The translations under genes and the position numbers were made by a program. The notes beneath the pieces are model-generated. The model saw only the letters and a list, made by a program, of their open reading frames with translations, had not been told where the DNA came from and ran no database searches. Positions 46,755-55,585 of a stretch of DNA of 64,000 nucleotides are shown one piece after another. Positions within the stretch are counted from its first letter, which is position 1. Each line of letters begins with the position of its first letter. This stretch comes from Citrobacter sp. FP75 (GTDB taxonomy: Bacteria; Pseudomonadota; Gammaproteobacteria; Enterobacterales; Enterobacteriaceae): contig NZ_JAFDOE010000004.1 of the NCBI RefSeq assembly GCF_018342065.1, positions 357,957-421,956 of the forward strand, read 5' to 3'.

Positions 46755-46798
46755 ATTGTAAAAATCAGCCAGGAGAGATGCCTGAGACAGCGTCCAGG
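46755..46798 (-). promoter_or_regulatory. uhpT promoter with candidate UhpA site
   Basis: A -10 box TACAAT lies at 46755-46760 (minus strand). An inverted repeat CCTG-N10-CAGG lies at 46781-46798, about 33-50 bases before the inferred start site, and a further CCTGG motif lies next to it. UhpA is known to bind CCTG-type elements upstream of uhpT. The start site itself was not mapped. Confidence 0.5.
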
Positions 46799-46854
46799 TG
46801 AAACCGAGAAAATTTCTTAGTTTTGCTCTACTCGGGGCAAAAAGGTGAGGTGCA

Positions 46855-48183
46855 TCACGCTTCGCTGACGTCGCGCGGCGCCTGGGCGTTTAAAAACGGC
46901 AGTAACAGCAGCGCGGAAATGCCCGCCGCGATGGCGATCACCACAAAGAATCCGGTCCAGTGCCAGACTTCCATCACCTTCGCCAGCGGCCAGCCGGAGA
47001 GCGACGCACCCAGATAAGCAAACAGCCCGACAAACCCGGTCGCCGCGCCCGCAGCCTCTTTGTGCGAGCACTCCGCCGCCGCCATGCCAATCAACATTTG
47101 TGGGCCGAAAACGAAGAACCCGGTGGTGAAGAAGCACGCCGCCTGCATCACATAGCTGGCAAACGGCATCAGCCACAGCGAACCGACGGAGAGCAAAATC
47201 CCGGCGGCGAAAATCAGGTTCATCGGGCCGCGGTTGCCGTTGAACAGTTTGTCCGAGCCCCAGCCCGCCACCAGCGCACCGATAAATCCGCCCAACTCAA
47301 ACATGGTGACCGCCGTATTCGCAGTGACCAAATCCACGCCGAGCGTCTCCGACATGTACAGATTGCCCCAGTCATTGATCGCCGCGCGGACTACGTACAC
47401 CAGCACGTAACACAGCGACAGCAACCAGATATACGGATTCAGCAGCACGTATTTGGTGAGAATCTCTTTACGGGTCAGCCCAGCGCCTTCCTGCTGTTGA
47501 GCAATTTCCAGCTCGTCATGTCGCCAGTCGCCGACCGGTGGTAAGCCGATGGCCTGCGGGCGGTCACGCAGCCGCCAGCAGAGGAAAATACCGACCACAA
47601 TCGCCACCATTCCGGCAATCATCATCCCGGCGCGCCAGCCGTAGTGCAGCGCGGCGGCTGCCATCACCATCGGAATTAATGCCCCACCGACGTTATGCGC
47701 GGTATTCCATAGCGCCCACCAGCCGCCGCGTTCGGTACGCGAATACCAGGCCGTCAGCAGACGGGCGCACACCGGCGATCCCCAGCCCTGGAAGAAGGCA
47801 TTGAGCGCCCACAGTACGGCAAAGGCCCACAGCGAGGTGGAGAAGCCAAACAGGATGTTCACCACCCCGGTGGCAATCAGCCCAGTACCCATAAAATAGC
47901 GGGCGTTGGAACGGTCGCTGACGATGCCGGAGACAAACTTCGACAGGCCGTAGGTGATGTAAAACAGCGTTGCCAGCAGGCCAATGTCGCTGCGGGTCAG
48001 CACACCGCTGGTGAGGATGTCCGGCACCGCAGCGTTGAAGCTTTTGCGTGTGAAATAAAACAGCGCGTAGCCGAGCCAGATGGTGGTCAGAATATGCCGC
48101 CGCCAGTAGCGGTAGCGGGCATCGACCTCGCGTTTATCGGCAATCAGCGGCGCATTGGCCGGGGCTTTAAAAAACGTCAGCAT
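46855..48183 (-). CDS. uhpC: glucose-6-phosphate sensor UhpC
   Basis: This 442-residue UhpT-like protein acts as a membrane receptor for external glucose 6-phosphate and signals to UhpB. It includes the conserved stretch WLGYALFYFTRKSFNAAVPD and the OPA signature GFFVFGPQMLIGMAAAECSH. The ATG follows AAGGAGC. It is 9 bases after uhpB. Confidence 0.97.
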   Translation of the reverse strand: MLTFFKAPANAPLIADKREVDARYRYWRRHILTTIWLGYALFYFTRKSFNAAVPDILTSGVLTRSDIGLLATLFYITYGLSKFVSGIVSDRSNARYFMGTGLIATGVVNILFGFSTSLWAFAVLWALNAFFQGWGSPVCARLLTAWYSRTERGGWWALWNTAHNVGGALIPMVMAAAALHYGWRAGMMIAGMVAIVVGIFLCWRLRDRPQAIGLPPVGDWRHDELEIAQQQEGAGLTRKEILTKYVLLNPYIWLLSLCYVLVYVVRAAINDWGNLYMSETLGVDLVTANTAVTMFELGGFIGALVAGWGSDKLFNGNRGPMNLIFAAGILLSVGSLWLMPFASYVMQAACFFTTGFFVFGPQMLIGMAAAECSHKEAAGAATGFVGLFAYLGASLSGWPLAKVMEVWHWTGFFVVIAIAAGISALLLLPFLNAQAPRDVSEA

Positions 48184-48192
48184 TAATGCTCC

Positions 48193-49695
48193 TTACACGT
48201 AGCGTTGAGGCAAAGACACGCTGACCCGCGTGCCGTGCGTGCAGGAAATTGAAAGCGTTCCACCAAGGGCTGTAATGCGCTCACGCATCCCGGTCAGGCC
48301 AAATCCTTGTTGATTCGAGCCCGGCGGCAGGCCGCTGCCGTCGTCTTCAATCACCAACATCAACCGTTCATCCTGCAGCCAGCCTTGTAACGTCACCGCG
48401 CTGGCGTTGGCGTGCTTGACGATGTTATTCAGCCCTTCCTGACAGACGCGGAACAGCGTCACCCGCTGGCTTTCGCTGAGAGCCGATTCATCAATATGCC
48501 AGTCGAGATGACTGACGATGCCGCGACTTTCCAGCTCCATTTCGCGCAGCAGCGAGCGAATGGCCTGCTCCAGCGTCAGATCGTCTAGCTGCCGTGGGCG
48601 TAAACGCCCGAGCAGGCGGCGTACAGAATCGTAGACGCCCAGCGAGAGCTGCTCGATATGTACCCCGCTCTGCTTCACCCCCGTATTCTCCGGGGCCAGG
48701 CGCTGGACGATGCCCGCCTGGGTGCGAATGGCGGTGATGGTCTGGCCGATATCGTCATGCAGTTCGCGCGCCACGTCGCGACGCACGCTTTCTTCGGTTT
48801 CCAGCAGGCGTTCCGCCAGCCGATGGTTACGCGCCAGCTCATTTTGTAGCGACTGGTTAAGTTCACGCAGGCGCTGGATCCCCGCGCCGAGCAGCAGCCC
48901 GGTCAGGCTTTGCGCCAACAGTGAGAGCAGTAAATCAACGGGGTGATCGTGCCAGGTCTGGCTGGCAATCAGCGCGATGGCGTTCATCAGCGTGGCAATC
49001 AACGCCCCCTGCCAGCCGTAGTGCCAGGCCAGCGCGATGATCGGCAGCGCCAGACAAAACGGCGTGAAGCGCGACAACTCATCCGGCAGACCGAGCTGCA
49101 GCCACAGACTGACGCTAAACAACAGCAGGTACCACACCAGGTGTTTGCCGCGCCAGTTCACCGGCTGAGACACCACCGCCGGGCCAAGCGGCAGCCAGGT
49201 GGTGCTGGTCAGATAGTGCCAGAACACCAGGCAAACAGGGGCCAGCGTCAGCCCGCCGGTCAGGGTCAGCAGCAGCGCGTTCCACGCTTCTTCCCCCTGC
49301 CCCAACCACGGCAGCGACTGTAACAGCGCCGCGGCGATCAACGCCGCCCCTTGCAACAGCAAGGTACGCCAGTCGCGCTGATGACGATAGCGCCAGATTA
49401 ACGTGACGGGCAACAGCGTCAGCAGACTACCGATCATCAAAAGGGAGGAGTGCGCCAGCGCAACTTCCTGTGCCAGCCACCAGATCAACAGCCATTCCGC
49501 CCCCAACAGCACTGGCCAGTAGCCGCGCGGACATTGCAGCATCATCCCCAGCCGCAGGCCAAACGGGAACAGCATAACCGCCAGATCCGGGCGTTCCACC
49601 AGATGCAGGCTGATGCTCCACAGGCAGAACCATGCGGCGGAGAAGATAAAGAAACAGGCGACAACGGTAATTAAGCGAGAGAGAAAGGTATTCAT
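48193..49695 (-). CDS. uhpB: sensor histidine kinase UhpB
   Basis: This 500-residue protein has an N-terminal MASE1-like membrane region of about eight helices and a C-terminal kinase of the HisKA_3 class. The phosphorylated histidine is His313 in [15 protein letters not shown] (codon counted). The ATP lid region is [20 protein letters not shown]. It phosphorylates UhpA when UhpC senses glucose 6-phosphate. Its ATG overlaps the uhpA stop by 4 bases. Confidence 0.97.
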   Translation of the reverse strand: MNTFLSRLITVVACFFIFSAAWFCLWSISLHLVERPDLAVMLFPFGLRLGMMLQCPRGYWPVLLGAEWLLIWWLAQEVALAHSSLLMIGSLLTLLPVTLIWRYRHQRDWRTLLLQGAALIAAALLQSLPWLGQGEEAWNALLLTLTGGLTLAPVCLVFWHYLTSTTWLPLGPAVVSQPVNWRGKHLVWYLLLFSVSLWLQLGLPDELSRFTPFCLALPIIALAWHYGWQGALIATLMNAIALIASQTWHDHPVDLLLSLLAQSLTGLLLGAGIQRLRELNQSLQNELARNHRLAERLLETEESVRRDVARELHDDIGQTITAIRTQAGIVQRLAPENTGVKQSGVHIEQLSLGVYDSVRRLLGRLRPRQLDDLTLEQAIRSLLREMELESRGIVSHLDWHIDESALSESQRVTLFRVCQEGLNNIVKHANASAVTLQGWLQDERLMLVIEDDGSGLPPGSNQQGFGLTGMRERITALGGTLSISCTHGTRVSVSLPQRYV

Positions 49696-50285
49696 TGCCA
49701 GCCGTCAAACATCCGGCGGGCCAGCTCAACGTCGTTGCTGACGCCCAGTTTTTCCATCAGGTTAGCGCGATGCACATGCACCGTTTTCGGCGACAGCCCC
49801 AGTTCGGCGGCAATCTCTTTGACCGCCATGCCTTGGGCCAGCTTTTCCGCCACCTGGCGCTCGCGTTTGGTGAGCGGATCCTGACGCCCAGCCGCCAGTT
49901 TAACGGCGATATCCGGCGTGAGATAGCAACCGCCGGTCGCCACGGTATGCACGGCGGCAATCAACTCGTCGGGGCTACAGCGTTTGGAGAGAAAGCCGCG
50001 CGCCCCGGCATTCAGCGCCTGTTCCACCAGCGCCGGGCTGTCGTGGACGGAGAGCATGATAATTGCCATGCCTTTGGGAAGCTGGCTTATCAGCTCCAGC
50101 CCGGAGATATCCGGCATTGAAATATCGCAAATGCACACCTGCGCACCACGTCCCGGTAATCCCGCCAGCGCCTCACGGCCAGAACCGAATTCGGCGACGA
50201 CCTGCAAATCAGCTTCCAGCCCCAACAACTGGGCAAAGCCGGAGCGGACGATAGTGTGATCGTCAATAAGGGCAACGGTAATCAT
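49692..50285 (-). CDS. uhpA: response regulator UhpA
   Basis: This 197-residue NarL/FixJ-type regulator is phosphorylated at Asp54 (CICDISMPD) and has a LuxR-type HTH ([20 protein letters not shown] then [20 protein letters not shown]). It activates uhpT. It is the first gene of uhpABC and is followed directly by uhpB. Confidence 0.97.
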   Translation of the reverse strand: MITVALIDDHTIVRSGFAQLLGLEADLQVVAEFGSGREALAGLPGRGAQVCICDISMPDISGLELISQLPKGMAIIMLSVHDSPALVEQALNAGARGFLSKRCSPDELIAAVHTVATGGCYLTPDIAVKLAAGRQDPLTKRERQVAEKLAQGMAVKEIAAELGLSPKTVHVHRANLMEKLGVSNDVELARRMFDGWQ

Positions 50286-50309
50286 GGGTTCATCCTGGCG
50301 CTAAGGCAT

Positions 50310-50390
50310 GCCTGATGGCGCTGCGCTTATCAGGCCTACGGGCTGGTGCCGTTGTAGGCCGGATAAGGCATTAATGCCGCCATCCGGCAA
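50310..50390. repeat. BIME between uhpA and ilvN
   Basis: Two REP units occur, GCCTGATGGCG...TATCAGGCCTAC and GTAGGCCGGATAAGGC...GCCATCCGGC. They occupy the gap between the ilvN 3' end and the uhpA start. Confidence 0.85.
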
Positions 50391-50439
50391 AAGCGCTTAC
50401 CTTAACGATAAGTGCTTTGCTGTTCAAGCCTTGAGCGGA

Positions 50440-50730
50440 CTACTCGAAGAAGACGGTGATCTTGTTAAACATTGATGGATCGGACTGGTTGCGCGCGACT
50501 TTCACCACATCTTCCAGTTTATCAATCTGGCTTATCATCTGTTCCAGACGCTGGTCATCGTTGACCAGTAGCCAAATGCGACTCTGGTCGCTGCCCTGAA
50601 TCGGTAGACAAAGAATGCCTTCCACGTTGAACGCGCGGCGGGCGAACAGGCCGCAAACGTGAGTCATTACGCCGGGGTGGTTACGCACGGTGAGTTCAAG
50701 AATTACGTTGTCATGAGTCTGCTGTTGCAT
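50440..50730 (-). CDS. ilvN: acetolactate synthase I small (regulatory) subunit IlvN
   Basis: This 96-residue ACT-domain protein ([20 protein letters not shown]) binds valine and gives feedback inhibition to IlvB. Its start lies 3 bases after the ilvB stop, so the subunits are co-translated. Confidence 0.97.
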   Translation of the reverse strand: MQQQTHDNVILELTVRNHPGVMTHVCGLFARRAFNVEGILCLPIQGSDQSRIWLLVNDDQRLEQMISQIDKLEDVVKVARNQSDPSMFNKITVFFE

Positions 50731-50733
50731 GGC

Positions 50734-52422
50734 TTATTCCCCCACCATCTCTGTATTCGCCGCACCCGGCGGCACCATCGGGTACACTTTTTCTTCGGCG
50801 TCGATGCGCACGTGGATCAACGCCGGTCCCGGGCGATCAATAATCGTCTGCAGCGCCGCCTGCGGATCGGCTTCGTGGTTTAAATCACAGGTTTCAAGGC
50901 CGAAACCGGCGGCAATCTGCATAAAGTTGATCATCCCCGGATAGGTGGCGGCAAAAACGCCCTGCTTATAGAACAGGCTTTGTTGCTGGTACACCAGCCC
51001 CAATGCCTCGTTATTCATCAGAATGATTTTAATATCCAGCTGATTCTCGCTGGCAGTCGCCATTTCCTGAATATTCATCATCAGGCTGCCGTCGCCGGAG
51101 AAGCACAGCACTTTTTTATCCGGATTCGCCAACGCCGCGCCAATTGCAGCAGGCAGACCGAAGCCCATGGTCCCCAGGCCACCGGAGGTCAGCCATTGCC
51201 GCGGACGGTTCAGCGGGTAAGCCTGCGCCGCCCACATCTGATGCTGGCCGACGTCGGTGGTGATGATCGCGCTGTCGTCCACGCAGGCGGCAACGGCGTT
51301 AATCAGCCCGTAATGGCTGAGCGGATTTTTTTCCTGCGGGATCGCACACGGAAACTCTTGTTGCAGGTCTGCCACCAGTTGATGCCACTCTTCACGCGGT
51401 TGCGCTTCAATCAGCGGGATCAACTGTGCCAGCACCTCATCCACATCGGCCTGAATCGCCACGTGTGGCTGTTTAATTTTACCCAGCTCCGCGCGGTCAA
51501 TATCCACGTGGATAATTTTAGCATTCGGACAGAACTGTTCTGTTTTACCAATCGCCCGGTCATCAAAACGTGCGCCCAGAACAATCAGTAAATCAGCTTC
51601 TTGCAAAATAAAGTTGGTACTGCGCGCGCCATGCATCCCCAGCATGCCTAACGACAGCGGATGCGCTTTTGGCAGCATGCCGAGCGCCATCAACGTCATG
51701 GTGGTAGGCAGCTTTGCTTTTTCGGCCAGCCCGCGTACGCGCTCCGGCGCATTAATCACCCCGCCGCCGAGGTACAGCACCGGGCGTTTGGCGGCGTTGA
51801 TCATCGCGGCGGCATCACGGATGCTGTCCTGGCTGAATTCCGGCGCCGCCATTTTCTGCGCGGGCTCCGGCATCTCTTCAATTTCAAATACGGCGGTTTG
51901 AATATCCTTAGGAATGTCTATCCACACCGGGCCCGGGCGTCCGGACTGCGCAATGCGGAACGCATCGCTCATGACCTGTGGTAATTCATTGATATGGCGG
52001 ACCAGATAGTTGTGCTTGGTGATGGGGATAGAGATGCCGTAGGTGTCGACTTCCTGGAAGGCGTCAGTGCCGATCATCGAGGCTGGAACCTGGCCGGTGA
52101 TGCACACCAGCGGGATGGAATCCAGACGCGCATCGGCAATGGCGGTCACCAGATTTGTGGCACCCGGTCCGCTACAGGCCATACACACGGCGGGCTTGCC
52201 GTCAGTTCTCGCCATCCCCTGCGCGATAAACCCCGCGCCCTGCTCGTGGCGCGCCAGGATATGACGGATTTTCGTGCTTTGGCTTAAGGCGTCGTAGACG
52301 GGGAGAATCGAGCCGCCAGGAATACCGGTGACCACCGTGATTCCCTGACGCTCCAGGAAATGAACGATGAATTCTGCGCCCGTAAAGCGCGTACGCTTGG
52401 ATGTTATGCCCGAACTTGCCAT
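50734..52422 (-). CDS. ilvB: acetolactate synthase I large subunit IlvB
   Basis: This 562-residue TPP enzyme makes acetolactate or acetohydroxybutyrate in branched-chain amino acid synthesis. The TPP site is CFSGDGSLMMNIQEMATASE...NN, and the catalytic Glu lies in RHEQGAGFIAQGMAR. It is nearly identical to E. coli IlvB in length. It is controlled by the ivbL attenuator upstream and probably by CRP. Confidence 0.97.
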   Translation of the reverse strand: MASSGITSKRTRFTGAEFIVHFLERQGITVVTGIPGGSILPVYDALSQSTKIRHILARHEQGAGFIAQGMARTDGKPAVCMACSGPGATNLVTAIADARLDSIPLVCITGQVPASMIGTDAFQEVDTYGISIPITKHNYLVRHINELPQVMSDAFRIAQSGRPGPVWIDIPKDIQTAVFEIEEMPEPAQKMAAPEFSQDSIRDAAAMINAAKRPVLYLGGGVINAPERVRGLAEKAKLPTTMTLMALGMLPKAHPLSLGMLGMHGARSTNFILQEADLLIVLGARFDDRAIGKTEQFCPNAKIIHVDIDRAELGKIKQPHVAIQADVDEVLAQLIPLIEAQPREEWHQLVADLQQEFPCAIPQEKNPLSHYGLINAVAACVDDSAIITTDVGQHQMWAAQAYPLNRPRQWLTSGGLGTMGFGLPAAIGAALANPDKKVLCFSGDGSLMMNIQEMATASENQLDIKIILMNNEALGLVYQQQSLFYKQGVFAATYPGMINFMQIAAGFGLETCDLNHEADPQAALQTIIDRPGPALIHVRIDAEEKVYPMVPPGAANTEMVGE

Positions 52423-52472
52423 GCTCCAGTCCTTTTATTCTGGGCCTTTGCTCCGGGCAGGTCTCTTAAACG

Positions 52473-52506
52473 AAAAACCCCGCCCGGTTTGCGCCGGCGG
52501 GGTTTT
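52473..52506 (-). terminator. ilvB attenuator (terminator)
   Basis: On the minus strand, CCCCGCC and GGGCGGGG pair across GGCGCAAACC and are followed by a T-run. It lies 20 bases after the ivbL stop and 50 bases before ilvB: the classical attenuator position. Confidence 0.9.
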
Positions 52507-52526
52507 GGAATCGTGTGTTCCGGACC

Positions 52527-52625
52527 CTACGGCGCATTGCCGACGACCACCACCACACGCACGACGACCACTGCGCGAGATGGCGCAGTTTTTAGTAGGG
52601 TCGCAGTCAGCATGGAAGGGTTCAT
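52527..52625 (-). CDS. ivbL: ilvBN operon leader peptide IvbL
   Basis: This 32-residue frame runs MNPSMLTATLLKTAPSRA followed by VVVVRVVVVV and GNAP, the same length and ending as E. coli IvbL. The nine valine codons plus the leucine codons make ribosome stalling sense Val/Leu-tRNA charging. The attenuator follows. Confidence 0.95.
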   Translation of the reverse strand: MNPSMLTATLLKTAPSRAVVVVRVVVVVGNAP

Positions 52626-52657
52626 TAGGGACCTTGTCTGTTTGTTGGTTAGCAGGA

Positions 52658-52734
52658 TTTATACAAACACAGGTTATTCAGCGTGACAATGGAAAAATTT
52701 TCATCTGCACAAAAATGCCTCAACGATCACATTT
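52658..52734 (-). promoter_or_regulatory. ilvB promoter region with candidate CRP site
   Basis: On the minus strand, a TATAAA -10 lies at 52658-52663. A CRP-like half-site AATGTGATCG...GGCATT lies at 52713-52734, centred about 70 bases before the inferred start site. ilvB in E. coli is CRP-activated. The match was found by eye. Confidence 0.5.
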
Positions 52735-52754
52735 CATTGTATGTCGTGCAAAAA

Positions 52755-52831
52755 CAAAAAACCCCGCCGAGGCGAGGTTTTTATCAGCGTTGTACGGTTG
52801 GTTGCCGCCGGGCACACTGTGTTATGTCAAC
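52755..52831 (-). ncRNA. istR: IstR-1 antitoxin sRNA
   Basis: The inferred transcript begins GUUGACAUAACACAGUGUGC at 52831 and ends in a hairpin (AAACCTCGCC / GGCGGGGTTT) followed by a T-run at about 52755: 77 nt, close to the 75 nt of E. coli IstR-1. Its first 20 bases are perfectly complementary to the tisB mRNA at 53061-53080. It blocks ribosome standby on tisB mRNA. Confidence 0.92.
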
Positions 52832-52837
52832 GCAAAA

Positions 52838-52866
52838 AGTATACGCGTTTCGCGAAGAACTCGCAA
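52838..52866 (-). promoter_or_regulatory. IstR-1 promoter
   Basis: On the minus strand, TTGCGA (52861-52866) and TATACT (52838-52843) are spaced by exactly 17 bases. The inferred +1 G at 52831 lies 7 bases past the -10. Confidence 0.82.
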
Positions 52867-52926
52867 TTTCGGCACGAATTTTGACGTTTTTGAGTATGGC
52901 GTAGCCATAGCATAATGTCTAATAAT

Positions 52927-52958
52927 TACTGTTTATTTATACAGTAATTATCTATAAT
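52927..52958 (+). promoter_or_regulatory. LexA box and tisB promoter
   Basis: TACTGTTTATTTATACAGTA at 52927-52946 is a near-perfect SOS box. A perfect TATAAT -10 follows at 52953-52958 on the plus strand. On the minus strand, TATGCT (52909-52914) could be the -10 of the longer, SOS-induced IstR-2. Both toxin and long sRNA would be derepressed by DNA damage. Confidence 0.9.
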
Positions 52959-53060
52959 GTCACCGTACGCAATGTGTTATGCGGGGGCCGCAGAGTAAAC
53001 CGGCGCAACAAAGTCCTGGCTGAAACGGGTGGTGCCGTCAGCGCCTTAACCCCCGTGTGA

Positions 53061-53080
53061 GCACACTGTGTTATGTCAAC
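53061..53080 (+). promoter_or_regulatory. IstR pairing site in tisB mRNA
   Basis: The 20 bases GCACACTGTGTTATGTCAAC repeat exactly at 52812-52831, where their complement is the IstR-1 5' end. The site lies about 70 bases before tisB, in the ribosome standby region. Confidence 0.9.
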
Positions 53081-53148
53081 AAAGATGCTGGCAACAGGCA
53101 GCGGCGAGGTACGCCAGCATCGTGCTCCTTGTACCAAAAGGAGAGCGT

Positions 53149-53238
53149 ATGAGCCTCGTGGATATCACCATTCTTATCCTGAAACTCATTGTTGCTGCAC
53201 TGCAACTGCTTGATGCTGTTCTGAAGTACATTAAATAA
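53149..53238 (+). CDS. tisB: SOS-induced membrane toxin TisB
   Basis: This 29-residue amphipathic helix (MSLVDITILILKLIVAALQL then LDAVLKYIK) differs from E. coli TisB only by conservative changes. It forms anion pores in the inner membrane, lowers proton motive force and promotes persister formation. AAGGAGA lies upstream. It is too short for ordinary gene finding. The upstream tisA-like frame (from about 52979) is not expected to be translated. Confidence 0.95.
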   Translation: MSLVDITILILKLIVAALQLLDAVLKYIK

Positions 53239-53258
53239 TTCAGATTCAAGTCGCACCT

Positions 53259-53286
53259 AAGGGGAGTGGGCAACCACTCCCCTTTC
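53259..53286 (+). terminator. terminator of tisB
   Basis: The 11-bp stem AAGGGGAGTGG / CCACTCCCCTT with a GCAA tetraloop lies 20 bases after the tisB stop. Confidence 0.9.
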
Positions 53287-53358
53287 ACCGTTGCCCTGGT
53301 GCGTGTGCCGCGCCAATATGTTACGTTTTTATGACATTCATCAGGGATGAAAACCACT

Positions 53359-54192
53359 ATGACACTTTCTGTTTTCTGCATTTTACTATTCGCCGCGCTG
53401 CTTCATGCCAGCTGGAACGCCATCGTAAAAGCGGGAAACGACAAGCTGTATTCCGCCATCAGCGTTAGCGGCACCGCTGCGGTTATGGCGCTAATTTTCT
53501 TACCTTTTGCACCACAACCTTCCGCCGCCAGCCTGCCGTACTTAGCTGTCTCAACCGCTTTACAGGTGGTGTATACCGTGCTGGTCGCCAAGACTTATCA
53601 GGTCTCGGACATGAGCCAGACCTATCCCTTAATGCGCGGCACGGCTCCGCTATTGGTTGCCATCATCAGCGTCCTGTTTCTCGGCGATAGTCTGTCAATA
53701 ATCGCCTGGGTGGGGATCGCCACCATTTGCCTGGCTATTCTCGGCATGGCATTTAACGGACGCAGCAGCTCGCAGCGGGGGATTGTGCTGGCACTGATCA
53801 ATGCCTGCTTTATCGCTGGCTATACGCTGGTGGACGGCACCGGCGTACGGCTCTCAGAGACTGCGCTGGGCTATACGCTGTGGACCTTCTTTCTGAACGG
53901 CTCCTGCCTGCTAACCTGGGCGATGATCGCCCGACGTCGTGAAGCGTCGCGCTATCTGGCACAGCAGTGGAAGAAAGGTATTTTGGGCGGCATAGGCACC
54001 ATGGGGTCCTACGGGCTGGCGCTGTGGGCGATGACGCAGGCCCCGCTGGCGGTAGTCGCTGCGCTGCGGGAAACCTCCATCCTGTTTGGCGCGCTGCTCG
54101 CCTGGCTGCTGCTGAAAGAGAAAGTCGCCGGGATTCGCCTTATCGCCGCAGCGGGCATTGCCGTCGGGGCAATTTTGCTACGTTTATCGTGA
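53359..54192 (+). CDS. EamA/DMT-family transporter
   Basis: This 277-residue protein has ten predicted helices in two EamA repeats (LLHASWNAIVKAGNDKLYSA, and MTQAPLAVVAALRETSILFG in the second). The substrate is unknown. An ATG at 53347 adds four residues, but AGGG touches it directly; the ATG at 53359 has the better spacing. It lies between tisB and emrD, where E. coli K-12 has no gene. Confidence 0.85.
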   Translation: MTLSVFCILLFAALLHASWNAIVKAGNDKLYSAISVSGTAAVMALIFLPFAPQPSAASLPYLAVSTALQVVYTVLVAKTYQVSDMSQTYPLMRGTAPLLVAIISVLFLGDSLSIIAWVGIATICLAILGMAFNGRSSSQRGIVLALINACFIAGYTLVDGTGVRLSETALGYTLWTFFLNGSCLLTWAMIARRREASRYLAQQWKKGILGGIGTMGSYGLALWAMTQAPLAVVAALRETSILFGALLAWLLLKEKVAGIRLIAAAGIAVGAILLRLS

Positions 54193-54400
54193 TCGCATCT
54201 TATTTGGCTTACGGAATGAGCTGATTAATTCCGGCAACATTTATTGCCGCTATTTGTTTACATTTCCTGCCGTTATCCTTCCTGCCTTTGTAGTGATCAA
54301 TATGGCCTTCTTTTTTTAATGTGGTAGATTCCACGCGCATTTACGGGAAAGTGCAGAATCTTATTCTTATTTTTTCTCTTTTTTAAAAGTAATCAGCGAA

Positions 54401-55585
54401 ATGAAAAGGCATAGAAGCGTCAATTTGTTGTTGATGTTGGTACTCCTGGTGGCGGTAGGCCAGATGGCACAAACCATTTATATCCCCGCCATTGCCGATA
54501 TGGCGCGTGAACTCAACGTTCGCGAAGGGGCGGTACAAAGCGTAATGGCAGCTTACCTGCTGACCTACGGCTTGTCGCAATTGGTTTACGGCCCCCTTTC
54601 AGACCGCGTAGGGCGCCGTCCGGTGATCCTCACCGGGATGTCTATTTTTATGCTGGCCACGCTGGTTGCCATCACCACCCATAGCCTGACGGTACTGATT
54701 ATCGCCAGCGCGATTCAGGGGATGGGAACGGGCGTCGGCGGTGTGATGGCGCGAACTTTACCGCGCGATCTGTATGAAGGTACTCAGTTACGCCACGCTA
54801 ACAGTTTGTTAAACATGGGTATTCTTGTCAGCCCTCTGCTGGCGCCGCTGATTGGCGGTGTGCTGGATACGATGTGGAACTGGCGTGCCTGCTATATTTT
54901 CCTGTTGATTCTGTGTGCGGGCGTGACGTTTAGCATGGCGCGCTGGATGCCGGAAACGCGCCCTGCGGGTGCGCCGCGTCCACGGCTTATCGCCAGCTAC
55001 AAAACCCTGTTTGGCAACAGCTCTTTCACCTGTTACGTGCTGATGCTGATCGGCGGCCTGGCGGGTGTTGCGGTCTTTGAGGCATGCTCCGGGGTATTGT
55101 TGGGCGCAAGACTGGGTTTAAGCAGCATGGTGGTCAGTATTCTGTTTATTCTGCCCATCCCGGCGGCGTTTTTCGGCGCGTGGTTTGCCGGTCGACCGAA
55201 CAAGCGTTTCTCGACGCTGATGTGGCAGTCGGTTATCTGCTGTCTGTCTGCCGGTTTGATGATGTGGATCCCCGGCCTGTTTGACGTGATGAACGTCTGG
55301 ACGCTGCTCGTTCCCGCCGCGCTGTTCTTCTTCGGTGCCGGAATGCTGTTCCCGCTCGCCACCAGCGGTGCAATGGAGCCTTTCCCGTTCCTGGCCGGTA
55401 CCGCCGGGGCGCTGGTGGGTGGATTGCAAAATATTGGTTCTGGCGTGCTGGCGTGGCTCTCCGCGATGCTGCCACAGACCGGGCAGGCCAGTCTGGGACT
55501 GTTGATGACCCTTATGGGTGTGCTAATTCTGGTGTGCTGGTTGCCGCTGGCGTCACGCGTGTCTCATCAGGAACAGGCGGTTTAA
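54401..55585 (+). CDS. emrD: multidrug efflux MFS transporter EmrD
   Basis: This 394-residue MFS protein has the same length as E. coli EmrD, with motif A as YGPLSDRVGRRPVILTGMSI. It exports uncouplers and amphipathic drugs. The last 74 bases overlap a gene on the other strand. Confidence 0.96.
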   Translation: MKRHRSVNLLLMLVLLVAVGQMAQTIYIPAIADMARELNVREGAVQSVMAAYLLTYGLSQLVYGPLSDRVGRRPVILTGMSIFMLATLVAITTHSLTVLIIASAIQGMGTGVGGVMARTLPRDLYEGTQLRHANSLLNMGILVSPLLAPLIGGVLDTMWNWRACYIFLLILCAGVTFSMARWMPETRPAGAPRPRLIASYKTLFGNSSFTCYVLMLIGGLAGVAVFEACSGVLLGARLGLSSMVVSILFILPIPAAFFGAWFAGRPNKRFSTLMWQSVICCLSAGLMMWIPGLFDVMNVWTLLVPAALFFFGAGMLFPLATSGAMEPFPFLAGTAGALVGGLQNIGSGVLAWLSAMLPQTGQASLGLLMTLMGVLILVCWLPLASRVSHQEQAV

